A stretch of 64,000 bases of DNA, taken from JANRLF01 sp033762815. Lineage in GTDB: Bacteria; Bacteroidota; Bacteroidia; Chitinophagales; CAIOSU01. This document shows, in pieces, positions 17,401 to 24,995 of this stretch. The position numbers and the translations under genes are program-made. The notes below the pieces were generated by a model that was not told the DNA's origin, did not search any database, and worked only from the letters and a program-made list of their open reading frames with translations. Location: the NCBI GenBank assembly GCA_033762815.1, contig JANRLF010000002.1:264720-328719 (forward strand), read 5' to 3'. Numbering within the stretch: position 1 is the stretch's first letter; every line of letters begins with the position of its first letter.

Positions 17401-19076
17401 GAATTAGTGGTCCCGTTTACAAAAGCAGAAGTACCCGTGGTATTGCAGGTAGAATTCTGAAAAACTACTGTCCAGTTATAAGTGGTAGGGCCACAACTGG
17501 TAAGGGTATTTGAAGTGTTAACCGCAGCAAGGGTTGCAGGGAAACAACCAGGCGTAGGTATTGTAAAGCCAGGCACTGGTTCCGGCTGGATACATACAGT
17601 TTTAATAATGGAATCTAAGCCGCATTGGTTTTTTGACTGAACACGCATCTTAATTTGATATGTTCCAACTGTGGTAAATCGTACCTGAAGAACATCACTT
17701 CCATAAGTATTGGGGTTAAATGCGTTAAGTGGGTTGGTACCCAAATTTCCACCTATGATGGTCCATCCCGTACTCGGAGTTATCGTCCAGTTGTTAGCTG
17801 TGGTAGTATCACAAACACCTGTATTAGTTACATTGGCTCCATCAATAGAATTATTCGTAAAGGTAACAACACTATTTACGCATGCAATTGAATCTGGTGT
17901 AATTACAAAATTTGCATCTGGAACTTGATTAGTAGTGATAGGTTCAATGGTAGCGATCGAGGTACCACAAGGATTCTCAGCTGTTACCCTCACATAAAAT
18001 GTGTTTGGATAAATTGCTCCGGTAGCACCACAAGAAGTTTGTGTAAAGGTATGAACGTAATTTGCAGGGGGTGGGTGCGCAAGGGTATCATTAGGTGTTC
18101 CATCATTCTTAGCTATTACATAAATTGTCCCAGGGGGATTATTTGCCGTACCGCTTATAGGGAATGATAAAGTATATGGTGTGCATAGTTGAACGGTCGC
18201 TCCTGGATTACCAAAGCTTACTGCTGGATTTGATCCATTAAAAACGGAGTAAGTCCTAGAACTAATACAACCATTTTGTCCCGTAACTGTATAGGTTAAT
18301 GTGAAATACCCTAATCCGTTATATTGATGCGTAAGAGCAGATGGTGCAACCGAACTGTTGTAATTAGCTGTATTATCACCCCAATTTATGGTGTAGTTAG
18401 AGTTTGTGGTAGTGGATTCATTATCAACATCAAGATTGAAAATCGCTCCACCGCCACAATTAGTAAATGGTTGAGCAGTGTAATTGGCCAAAGCCGGATC
18501 TGGAGTTTGTTTTACTGTAACTGTTTGACTAGAGGAAGTGGTACAGCCATTCAAAGTTGCTGTGACTGTCGCAGTAAAGTTAGATGTCGTATTACCGGTA
18601 CTGCTATAAGCGTGAGATACATTTACACCAGACCCACTACTATTATCACCAAAATTCCATGAATAAGATACCCCGCTCTGCTGATTGGAAACACTAAAAC
18701 CTACAGATGTACCTGCACAAGAATTATTATTAGTGATTGTAAAAGTGGGTGTATTAGGGAGGGGATTGACAGTAATAGTAACCTGGTCAGTAACTGTGGT
18801 AGAACATCCAGGGCCACTAACAGACACCGTATATGTAGTCGTTTGTGTGGGTGAGACTACAGGACTTTGATTCGTGCTATTGAAGCCTGCAGGATTAGAA
18901 CTCCAAGTGTAGGAAAATGCTCCGCTACTGCCACTAACATTTGTGGTTAAAGCAATATTAGCACCATTACAAATTGTCGTATTGTTGATAGTATTTACCT
19001 GACAGTTTTGACTTTTAAGGTCATAACACAGCAGCAACCCAAGGATACACAAAATTAAAAATCGAAATAATACCAC
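11451..19076 (-). CDS. Giant SprB-like surface adhesin with PKD/Ig-like repeats and type B T9SS domain
   Basis: A 2541-residue protein that probably reaches the cell surface through T9SS and works in adhesion or gliding. Residues 1-22 are a signal peptide (FLILCILGLLLCYDLKSQ). The body is a long series of PKD-like modules (WNFGDNSSG, WDFGDG, WNFGDG) and 77-residue-period Ig-like repeats. The last about 100 residues (from YVPNALSP to SVTLIR) fit the gliding-motility-associated type B C-terminal domain. The start codon is GTG at 19076; no in-frame ATG gives a signal peptide, so GTG is preferred. It is followed by its probable partner, PorP/SprF. Functional assignment is by family. Confidence 0.85.
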   Translation of the reverse strand: MVLFRFLILCILGLLLCYDLKSQNCQVNTINNTTICNGANIALTTNVSGSSGAFSYTWSSNPAGFNSTNQSPVVSPTQTTTYTVSVSGPGCSTTVTDQVTITVNPLPNTPTFTITNNNSCAGTSVGFSVSNQQSGVSYSWNFGDNSSGSGVNVSHAYSSTGNTTSNFTATVTATLNGCTTSSSQTVTVKQTPDPALANYTAQPFTNCGGGAIFNLDVDNESTTTNSNYTINWGDNTANYNSSVAPSALTHQYNGLGYFTLTYTVTGQNGCISSRTYSVFNGSNPAVSFGNPGATVQLCTPYTLSFPISGTANNPPGTIYVIAKNDGTPNDTLAHPPPANYVHTFTQTSCGATGAIYPNTFYVRVTAENPCGTSIATIEPITTNQVPDANFVITPDSIACVNSVVTFTNNSIDGANVTNTGVCDTTTANNWTITPSTGWTIIGGNLGTNPLNAFNPNTYGSDVLQVRFTTVGTYQIKMRVQSKNQCGLDSIIKTVCIQPEPVPGFTIPTPGCFPATLAAVNTSNTLTSCGPTTYNWTVVFQNSTCNTTGTSAFVNGTTNSSIHPSIRLDSAGVYRITLTVTNKCGPFSTFQDVTVKGPPKISIDPIASLCSNGRTINPSLTFDNCYANPSPVTYLWSFPSGSPPNSPSANPGPVNYTGNGTYNMSVTATNQCGSRTASTSFSNNPTPIANAGTDTSICAGRTLTLGGNPTGTGAPGLTYQWSASTGTSPAAVANPVASPTITTTYTVTVTSSNGCTATDQIIVTVNQAPVISISPSTPSYCTGGSTTLTASGASTYTWNPATGLNATYLATVTANPTVTTTYTVTAISSNGCSATQQVTVTVNPPPIVNVNPSNPAICVGGSVSLAASGASTYSWTPATGLNTTTGATVIASPAATQLYTVTATDANGCTATKQVTVTVNALPAVSATASQLAICNGQSTTLTASGGASYTWTPATGLNTTTGATVIASPTVTTTYIVTGSSGLNCQDTGVVTVTVHPPTVVNVTPSSPAYCAGGATNLTASGATSYSWSPSTGLSATNLATVTANPTVTTTYTITGIDANGCSGTKQVTVTVNQPPVVTVTPPAPAVCIGGSITLTASGAFTYTWSPAGTLSSASGVTVTASPTVTQSYTVTGTDANGCTATQNVTVTVNALPAVSATATQYTICNGQSTTLTASGAGTYTWSPSTGLNTTSGATVTASPTVTTTYIVTGTSGLNCQDTGRVTITVNQSPVITINPSAPSICIGSSVSITASGAQTYVWSPATGLNATNLATVTASPTATLTYTVTGTDANNCTSTGQVTITVNPLPVVSAGNDLQFCNQSIPVPLSGSPAGGTWTGRGVITGNSYDPSAAGLGADTLIYSYTDVNGCVNRDTAIYTIITPQNIDAGTGFPVCVTEAPVNISQRSGAIPAGGIWSGTGVTGGTTFNPAVGGGGTQILTYTIGSGTCQVTDTINILINSQPVFAVPGDTICIGDTALLTATTAGLVYAWSGNGLLSATGIIVSAVPTTTSTYFVTGTSSSTGCADTITTTVRVNALPLVEAGPDVNLCNQPIAETLTGYSPTTGGTGIWTGSPYVTSSGVFTPNRMDTLFLYYSFTDLNGCSAQDSITVRIIDPLVADAGNNDTVCLNDALVLPVNNFPLTGGIWSGAGIVDPNTGMFNPSVAGAGLHTLQFSFGSGTCLTSDSRTILVHSLPNLTFTPAQPEACFQQDVTVSVSGAVTYAWSPGTGLNTTSGSTVIANLTNTTTFQVDAIDGNGCRDTIPLTITIHQLPIVDAGPDTTICNQSNFSTQLTGSPTGGIWSGSNFITSTGSFTPSGLPSDTGVYRIKYAYTDGFGCSDSSFTFVYVITPVFADAGPTDTFCLNDPAITLSGYTPLGGTWSGPGVTNGSAGVFNPAVGGAGLHSLVYSYGSGTCVTTDTTFITVHPLPQPAFSYNITCIGETTTFTDLSQPFSSSLVSWFWDFGDGSTSTVQSPIHTFSANGNYQVKLTVTNSNGCTNDTIITLTIHPLPTVTFSNPPIGCPDSLIQFTLTTVDAAHYQWDFGDGTTGTGPNPSHAYSGPGFYTIKMTAETAYGCQDSSTSSITIVDRPDANFTINPQSGCGPLEVSVRYLPANTNLSFSYTWSYGNGDTTFQAIPNDPVTYLPAASGADTTYIITLWVQSTLCQSLDIHRDTITVFGVPQIALVPDDTIGCSPLNVNFANNTAGNIDSMLVNFGDGNDTVIYGQYNVSHSYTNLGNSDTSFTAIISAYNSCGNTFDTLNFAVFPNSVMASINLLPVAACPHDEIVISNSSVGGKYIYYDLGDGIIQPVSDTSSLLRFSIPQPGTYTIVQHVYSGDSCSYDSISALVTIWPIPESIFEPVLDSQKCAGPIAVNFSNTSQNAVGYLWNFGDGDTSIETEPLHYYADEGTYSVNLIATNSFGCKDTLMNQVSVDHKDNGLYVPNALSPEFGDPVVRVFLPAGRCLATYHLQIFSTWGELVWESDKIVNEQPGEAWNGHHMTTGTLLPQDVYVWKIEATFLDDDVWEGKPYREGKVYKKVGSVTLIR
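15130..16860 (-). repeat. Internal tandem repeats of the SprB-like gene
   Basis: The encoded units repeat every 77 residues or so: TVTVN, then a CxGx-SxTLTASGA-like core, then WxPATGLN, then a TYTVTG end. Two three-unit blocks are displaced by 693 bases (for example the CAGAAACAGCC words at 15608 and 16301) and remain similar at the DNA level, suggesting expansion by duplication or recombination. Confidence 0.7.
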
Positions 19077-19440
19077 TTATTTGAGTTATGGTTAAGGGGT
19101 TGAAAGATATGAAATAATTAATGAATTCTTAATCTTTAAACATAAAATACCCACTAACCCTTAGTAAGTCTATTAATCGCAGTAATTTTGGATGAATCCG
19201 GCTTAAGCGGCAAAGTCTGGATTAATTCAGATAATGCGGCATAATCTGGATTAAAACACCCTCTCATTCAACAATTTCTGATCAAATTTTACCACAGGCA
19301 GCCCTATAAAAAATTAGGGTGTACTATGCAAGTATTAAGGTACCCGAGTTTTATATGAGGGATACTAGGCGTTCTTAGAAGTTCTGTTTGCTGTTATTTA
19401 TGTTAAAGCTACTCTATATCTGTATTTTAGAAGATGCTCG

Positions 19441-19456
19441 TTAATAAATTTATTAA
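19441..19456. repeat. 16-bp perfect palindrome, copy 1
   Basis: TTAATAAATTTATTAA is its own reverse complement and is preceded by CG. An identical copy, also preceded by CG and followed by T, lies 310 bases away. Confidence 0.8.
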
Positions 19457-19750
19457 TAGCCACTTGACAAATCGCAGGTAAATCGCTACAGATAATTGGC
19501 CTGAAAAATTCAAGTGCATGTAGGTTTCATGCCAAGTGTACATACCTTCGCGGTATTTAGATATTACCCCTAATAAAATTAAAAGGGGGTGTTGGGAGTG
19601 GTTACGTAAATTCATCCATAACTGAAGGTGTATTTATCAAGTGTACGGATAAGTCGTACCAAGAAAACTTACTTAGCACCGTAAGTTATCTTTCTAATTG
19701 AGGATGTTACGTGGAAAGCTTTGCAAACAAAGCGTTTGAAGCAATTGACG

Positions 19751-19766
19751 TTAATAAATTTATTAA
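19751..19766. repeat. 16-bp perfect palindrome, copy 2
   Basis: Identical to the palindrome at 19441-19456, with the same flanking CG on the left and T on the right. Two exact copies in one intergenic region suggest a protein-binding site, though AT-rich sequence makes such palindromes easier to obtain by chance. Confidence 0.8.
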
Positions 19767-19927
19767 TTTAGAGAAGAAGTAACTATCTGTGATCCGTTAG
19801 CAAATTTAGTTTACTTCAAGAGACTCACCTTCCAAGTGTCTGCTGACAAGTGTATACTTAAACACCCCTACACTATCCATAACTCCGACAAAATGTTGGG
19901 ATGAGTGACTCGAGTGGTTAGCGTATT

Positions 19928-20218
19928 CTATTTCTCGTCAGGCCATTCAATTTCTAAAGCTGATGTTGGCACTTCAAAGAAAGGTGTCTCTTCATCTACC
20001 AAACAGACTGCTATACCATCGGGCCCTATGCATCCATGAGTAAGGCCTCGCCATAAAAACAATTGCTCGCCAGCAAGAAAGTCTCTTTTTAGCCAACGGT
20101 GATCGGCTTTAAGTAGGTCTTTGTTCAAAAAACACTTAACAGGGCCTTTAAGCAAGCGCCAATCGTAACCCTGTAATATCATCTCGCCAAGTTGTTTTCT
20201 CATAAGATTTGAATCCAT
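19928..20218 (-). CDS. Hypothetical protein, 96 residues
   Basis: Not recognised. The product has no signal peptide or TM segment. It is rich in Trp and acidic residues, with a GYDWRLLKGPVKCFLNK segment in the first half and a THGCIGPDGIAVCLVDEE segment in the second half. It lies downstream of the winged-helix gene on the same strand, 109 bases away, and may be cotranscribed with it. The non-random amino-acid composition and clean ATG start support a real gene. No function can be given. Confidence 0.5.
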   Translation of the reverse strand: MDSNLMRKQLGEMILQGYDWRLLKGPVKCFLNKDLLKADHRWLKRDFLAGEQLFLWRGLTHGCIGPDGIAVCLVDEETPFFEVPTSALEIEWPDEK

Positions 20219-20327
20219 GTCAAGTATTTAAGTTGGTTTAAAAATACCTCCCTGGCTTTCTCCAACTGCTAGGGAGGTTTGCAAATATCAAGTGCCACTA
20301 AATAATAGCGGGCATAGGTACTTGCAG

Positions 20328-20648
20328 TTATTCTATAAGTAAATTAAGCTCCGCAATCATGACTCGGTTAAGAGTATATTTGATAGTGGGCGACAGTTTA
20401 AAAACCAGGTTTGCATTTTCAAGTATCGTCAGATGGTTATCAAGTGTAACCGTATCTACTGACACTTGGGCTAAAATATCAGAATAACTCAAAATATCTT
20501 GTTCATCAAGTAGCTGTACAAGTGTCCTGCGCACCTTATGATTTAAGGCGCGCAGGATATCAACTTGCTCAAGTACCTTAATATTTTCCAACAGGGTACC
20601 CTCAATTTTATCTTGATATGACCATTTTCTTGGTAGTACACCTACCAT
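20328..20648 (-). CDS. Winged-helix (ArsR-like) DNA-binding protein
   Basis: A 106-residue protein with the layout of an ArsR-like winged helix: LRALNHKVRRTLVQLLDEQ (helix 1), a SYSDILAQVSVDTVTLDNHLTIL recognition segment, then ANLVFKLSP and a YTLN wing. It has no cysteine cluster, so it is probably not a metal sensor. It starts 41 bases inside the end of the T9SS gene upstream, in a different frame, and there is no later ATG that leaves the fold intact. This suggests translational coupling. Several CAAGTG words lie within and around it, so it might autoregulate; that is inference. Confidence 0.65.
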   Translation of the reverse strand: MVGVLPRKWSYQDKIEGTLLENIKVLEQVDILRALNHKVRRTLVQLLDEQDILSYSDILAQVSVDTVTLDNHLTILENANLVFKLSPTIKYTLNRVMIAELNLLIE

Positions 20649-23457
20649 TTAACGTTAGTCTGTAAAAATACACCCCCTCATTTAAATTGCCTGAATTAAA
20701 TAGGGTATTGTACAGGCCCGGTTGAAGTTGTTGACCATTTATTAAGGTAGCCACATTTCTTCCAGTAAGGTCTATAACCTCTAATGATACCGTACCCGTA
20801 CTGTTTAGATTAAACTGGAGTGTGGTGGTTCCCCTGAAAGGATTAGGAAAATTTTGGAATAATCTTCCATTATCCGTTTTACTATACCCTTCTATACCAT
20901 CAGGAACCACATCCGGCTCATTATAATCTGACACAGATAAGTCATTGTTTACTTGGAGACCTCTTAATACCATACTTAGATCAGCTTCCCCGAACATTAC
21001 ACCGTATGGGGGATTAGTAACCGTACCATTATCAGGGTCTGTCTCCTGGGTAAGTATGTACAGCACATTATCATCCCCAAAACCAGCATCTACATCAATG
21101 ATCTTGGTAGTTGGGTCACTTAGGTAAGGGCTACCGGTTATGTCTTCATAAGTAGTATCACTACTGTTTAGGTCCTTTAAGTACATGTATAAGTTACCTT
21201 CATCAGGATTATCCGCATCCTGATGCTTTTCAAACACTTGGTAAACTACTGACAAAATACCTTGATCACTTATGGATATTCTAGGGTAGTTGAAATAGTA
21301 GGCAGTATCCTCATCGTGGAAATCGTTCTGAGTTGACCATTCTCCGACGAGATTATCCCATACTTGAACATCCATTGTTTTAGTCAAGTCATCATCGCTA
21401 TCATAAGTGGTACCCGTCCAGGCGACAGCAGTATAGCCATCATTATGCGCTAAAGAAATCGCATCAAAACTTTCATCTCCATTGTTCTGGGTAAGTTCTT
21501 CAGGTGCAGACCAAGTATTACCATCCCATTCAGCATACATAATAGTATTATCCAGGGTTGAATCATTTGCATCAGGGTCATTAATCCAAACAGCTATTGC
21601 ATTGACGCTATCTGTAAAAGCTACATGAACGTCATAATTTGCACCTGGCAATTCTGCCAATTTATCTCCTTCAGAAAGGGTCCAGTCAGAAGCTGTTTCA
21701 CTTACGGTGCTAAACCATACATCCGAAAGCAGTGATGCGGGTTCTTGCGATACCCACGTAATTATTCCATTCTCACCCGTTCCCATCGCAATCCTCGCCT
21801 GTCCTTCAGCTCGTCCTGATTGCATGGTAGAAGTATCATCACTTAGCCGTATAACTTCCGCCATAGTACCAGTCGCTTCATCATAGATACCTGCCCAAAT
21901 ATCCTGGGCATCTATGATATCTTCTATTTGTGTTGTACTTGTAAGGTCATCAGAGTTAAATCTGTTTTGTGTCCAGGTCACAATAGCAGATCCACTTGGG
22001 AGTAAAGCAACTTTTGGATTGCTCATGGCATTGTCGTTCATGGCTACAGTCACTGGTTCAGAAAAGGCAGTACCATCCTCATTTAGCTTTGATAGCAGCA
22101 GGTAATCATTGTCTTCATCATATTCAAACCATACCGCTGCCAGATCATTACCTCTCGTTCCAAAAGAAGGCTGCGGCAGGTATTCCGGCAAGGTAGACGT
22201 GGCATCTACTTTATAAGTTACACTTTGCCCATCGAATAGAGGATATGAAAGGCTGTTTATCGTTTTATTAGATGGTAAGTATCCGAAGGTACCAGTACTT
22301 CCATCACAGCCATAAAAACACTTGTTCCATTCGCCGAGTTCTATACCACCAAATCCTGTAAACTTCTTCACCCACCGATTGGATAAAGCCTTAAGCTTAA
22401 CAGACCCTTCTGCTTTTAGGTAACCTCCAAAGATAGTATCCAACTCCTCTGCGGGGACATTAAAGTAATTGAAACCGGCCCCTATACCGCCTGTTACTGT
22501 GATGGTACCCGTAGCAGATGCCACGCCACCTAATACTTCGAGACCAGCACTGATGTTGCCATAACCTAATGCACGAGCATACAGACGGGTAGTATCATTC
22601 CCATCCTCTATAAATCCCCAGTCATTTCCATCTGTACCATATACAAGTTTACCATAAAGTTTGCCTTCAAAGCCCATCCCACCGGCTATGCGTAAGGTCA
22701 TCGGTCCAGCTAATGGAAAACTTAATCCAGCAAAATCTTTATTAACAGCAACCAAGTCTAGCGAATCAGAATAGCTAAATGCCTCTATATTGAAGTCTTG
22801 ATCGAAGCTAATGCCAACCCCGGTCAACTCTTCAATGCCATCATTAGACAAATCAAGGATATCTAAAGTATAGGATAATTCTGGTGTAGACTGAATACTG
22901 CTGCTAGCATCATCCATATCAAAATCTACCTCTATAATGACAGAGCAATCCACAAGTCCTACATCCTTTCCGCCTATCGCTTTTATGTCTGTAGGTATGG
23001 TGGTGGAGATATCAGAAATAGGGATGGTGCATTTTAATGTCATTATATTACCTGAAATACCTATGGCTTCTGCTTCACCATCGCTAAGCCAATCTGGCAC
23101 TGGAATAATATTTAGGTATAGAGTGGGAGAAAAGTCTGTAACAAAGCCATTAGCATCAATATAGGTTGCTTGAATGTAGGCATCGGGTTCGACATCACCC
23201 ATTTCTAGTGTCCACTCCCAGCCATCCGAGCCATCATTATCGACAAAATTATCTATAGGAACATCATTAGCATCATACAGGAAGAATGACACCTGATCTG
23301 TATTTGAAGGTTCATTCGTTATAGTAATGATATTCTCTTGATTGGTTACTCCTTCAATAAAGTAGCCAGGGCCATTTGAAGCTGTTATATCGCCAGTTTG
23401 TCCATAACAATGGAAGCCTGCAAAGAGCAGAATAAGTAGTAGGGTGTGTTTGTACAT
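20608..23457 (-). CDS. T9SS type A sorting-domain protein, large secreted/surface protein
   Basis: A 949-residue exported protein. The start is placed at 23457 because a signal peptide (YKHTLLLILLFAGFHCYGQ) begins exactly there; the open frame continues upstream without a sensible N-terminus. Ig-like segments follow (about 25-130), then a long beta-rich middle with several repeats of the form WFEYDEDNDYLLLSKL/AVWINDP/AVAWTG that resemble propeller blades. The C-terminal type A sorting domain spans about residues 870-949 (LFQNFPNPFRGTTTLQF to KKMVISR). The substrate is unknown. The leader upstream carries the interleaved inverted repeats listed separately. Confidence 0.8.
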   Translation of the reverse strand: MYKHTLLLILLFAGFHCYGQTGDITASNGPGYFIEGVTNQENIITITNEPSNTDQVSFFLYDANDVPIDNFVDNDGSDGWEWTLEMGDVEPDAYIQATYIDANGFVTDFSPTLYLNIIPVPDWLSDGEAEAIGISGNIMTLKCTIPISDISTTIPTDIKAIGGKDVGLVDCSVIIEVDFDMDDASSSIQSTPELSYTLDILDLSNDGIEELTGVGISFDQDFNIEAFSYSDSLDLVAVNKDFAGLSFPLAGPMTLRIAGGMGFEGKLYGKLVYGTDGNDWGFIEDGNDTTRLYARALGYGNISAGLEVLGGVASATGTITVTGGIGAGFNYFNVPAEELDTIFGGYLKAEGSVKLKALSNRWVKKFTGFGGIELGEWNKCFYGCDGSTGTFGYLPSNKTINSLSYPLFDGQSVTYKVDATSTLPEYLPQPSFGTRGNDLAAVWFEYDEDNDYLLLSKLNEDGTAFSEPVTVAMNDNAMSNPKVALLPSGSAIVTWTQNRFNSDDLTSTTQIEDIIDAQDIWAGIYDEATGTMAEVIRLSDDTSTMQSGRAEGQARIAMGTGENGIITWVSQEPASLLSDVWFSTVSETASDWTLSEGDKLAELPGANYDVHVAFTDSVNAIAVWINDPDANDSTLDNTIMYAEWDGNTWSAPEELTQNNGDESFDAISLAHNDGYTAVAWTGTTYDSDDDLTKTMDVQVWDNLVGEWSTQNDFHDEDTAYYFNYPRISISDQGILSVVYQVFEKHQDADNPDEGNLYMYLKDLNSSDTTYEDITGSPYLSDPTTKIIDVDAGFGDDNVLYILTQETDPDNGTVTNPPYGVMFGEADLSMVLRGLQVNNDLSVSDYNEPDVVPDGIEGYSKTDNGRLFQNFPNPFRGTTTLQFNLNSTGTVSLEVIDLTGRNVATLINGQQLQPGLYNTLFNSGNLNEGVYFYRLTLNGRCTTKKMVISR

Positions 23458-23481
23458 AATATATTGATTTGTGATTAAATG

Positions 23482-23647
23482 ATCCGCTTGAAAATGAGAG
23501 GGGTGCTGACCTCTGGCTATCCCATTCACGGAGGCACCGCCAAGCGCCTGACAAAATGGAACAGACAGAGACAGCACCCCAAGCGGATGCGTCTCTGAAT
23601 GTTTCCCTTTGTCGATAAAATTTTGGCGGTTCTCCGTGAAGGAAACA
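23482..23647 (-). promoter_or_regulatory. Interleaved inverted repeats in the leader of the T9SS gene (candidate structured RNA)
   Basis: Pair B: ATCCGCTTG (23482-23490) with CAAGCGGAT (23580-23588), and GGGGTGCTG (23500-23508) with CAGCACCCC (23572-23580), extended by CTCTG/CAGAG. Pair A: TTCACGGAG (23525-23533) with CTCCGTGAA (23632-23640), and ACCGCCAA (23536-23543) with TTGGCGGT (23623-23630). The order B', A', B, A means the two helices cross, as in a pseudoknot or a two-state switch. A further TGTTTCC/GGAAACA pair lies at 23600-23606 and 23641-23647. It ends 25 bases before the start codon at 23457 on the same strand. No known riboswitch class was recognised. Confidence 0.6.
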
Positions 23648-24188
23648 TACAGCTACGCTGCAATCAATATGTCTTTATCTTATTTTACACCCATCTTTAA
23701 AATTTAGATTTCAAAAGTAATATTTTTTCTTCTATCGCAATTAATTTTAATTTCTGAGAGATCCTTCAGCGCATAAAGTAATTGGAGACGCTTTGTTCTT
23801 CTCTTTATTGCAGACCTTAATCATCCATATAACCAAAGCTTTACCAATTTTAAAAGTTTCTATGAACGCTATGCCAGGTGCTAAACATTAAAACATGCTA
23901 CATATGATCCTTGCAATAGCTTGTATTGTTGCATAAGTTATACAAGTAATTCCATTACCTTTTCACCTATTAGGTCCCGCACCTTAATGAATTCTGGCAT
24001 GATGGATTTAAGCAATGAAATCCCGATGGAGATGCCTTACAAGCTTCAATTGATGCTAAGGTTCCTCTTTTATCGCAGTCATTGAACAAAATGCAAAATG
24101 TCGCCCCCCTAAGATGAGCAAAGCAATTTTTGGTAATCCATAACACATACCAAAAATACGCTAGGTCGGTACTTCAAATCTATGTCCA
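23648..24188. other. 541-base stretch without a gene
   Basis: Between the T9SS leader and the CDF exporter gene. No convincing gene in any frame. The only structure seen is the hairpin at 24126-24157. Confidence 0.5.
24126..24157 (-). terminator. Possible terminator hairpin after the CDF exporter operon
   Basis: ATTTTTGGTA (24126-24135) and TACCAAAAAT (24148-24157) form a perfect 10-bp stem with a 12-base loop, 31 bases past the CDF stop codon on the minus strand. The stem itself is AT-rich and is not followed by a clear T-run, so the terminator call is moderate. Confidence 0.4.
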
Positions 24189-24983
24189 TCACTTTGATAA
24201 TCGTAAAATCCTGAACGCCCCACGTACTACGATAACAAAAACGATAGTGCCAATAATCAAATCTGGTACTCGGGAAACAGTAAAATAAACCAACCCTCCT
24301 GCCACCATTACTCCAATATTTATTATCACATCATTAGAAGTAAATATCTGGCTTGCCTTGATATGAGCTTCATCGCTTTTGGTCTTTCCTAAAATAACCA
24401 GCGATGCAGTGTTTCCTAGTAATGCCAAAAACGAAATGATAATCATGGTGCTAAACTCAGGCACCTCTCCAAATCCCATAGAGCGTCTTATAACTTCAAC
24501 AAATCCGAATGCCGCTAATGCAAGCTGAAAGTAGCCGCTGATCCTGGCAACTTTCTTTTTTCGTACTATCGTCGCCCCTACTGCAAACAGACTGATACCA
24601 TATACCAAGGCATCGGCCAGCATGTCTAGACTATCCGCAATAAGGCCCATCGAATGGTAAACAAAGCCAGTGGTCAATTCGAGGATAAAGAAAAAGGCAT
24701 TGATGAGCAGAACATAAATTAATAGGCTCCGCTGCTGATGCTCAGATGTACTTGTAAGCTCCACATTGACCGGTTCGGATGCAAGGTGCTGATCATTAAG
24801 ATTCAATTCATGCAAAGCCTCGCTGATTGGTTGAATACTGCCTTCATAAAAAACTTCCAACTTCCGGGAAGTAAGGTCAAAAACCAGTTTTTTTACTGTT
24901 TGTATTTCTTCCAGTTTCATACGAATAAGTTGCTCTTCTGCTGAACAGTCCATTTTGCTTACTTTGAAGGTTGCTTTCTCCAT
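24189..24983 (-). CDS. CDF-family metal cation exporter with N-terminal HMA-like domain
   Basis: A 264-residue inner-membrane protein predicted to export divalent metal (Zn, Co or Cd) by cation/proton antiport. Residues 1-70 look like an HMA fold with only one Cys at the metal loop (MDCSAEE, C13). Six TM segments follow from about residue 88. The TM2 metal-binding signature is SLDMLADALVYG with D120 and D124; the TM5 counterpart is around N217-D218. The long C-terminal cytoplasmic domain of many CDFs is missing, so this is a short form. It is the last gene of an operon with a TonB receptor and a DUF6660 protein. Confidence 0.85.
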   Translation of the reverse strand: MEKATFKVSKMDCSAEEQLIRMKLEEIQTVKKLVFDLTSRKLEVFYEGSIQPISEALHELNLNDQHLASEPVNVELTSTSEHQQRSLLIYVLLINAFFFILELTTGFVYHSMGLIADSLDMLADALVYGISLFAVGATIVRKKKVARISGYFQLALAAFGFVEVIRRSMGFGEVPEFSTMIIISFLALLGNTASLVILGKTKSDEAHIKASQIFTSNDVIINIGVMVAGGLVYFTVSRVPDLIIGTIVFVIVVRGAFRILRLSK

Positions 24984-24995
24984 ATGAACCAGGTT

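Larger units (their letters stand above)
19077..19927. other. 851-base non-coding stretch with palindromes and repeated words
   Basis: No convincing gene. It holds the promoter region of the SprB-like gene, an imperfect direct repeat (GCGGC followed by TCTGGATTAA at about 19207 and 19236), and two copies of a 16-bp palindrome. It also has an ACCCC/GGGGGT hairpin near 19566-19590 and the first six of eleven CAAGTG words that continue into the next genes. Confidence 0.55.

Noticed and set aside
23482..23647. Known riboswitch or integron attC site
   Set aside because: I could not match the conserved boxes of the common riboswitch classes, and no integron integrase or attC-type core sites were seen; kept only as an unclassified structure.
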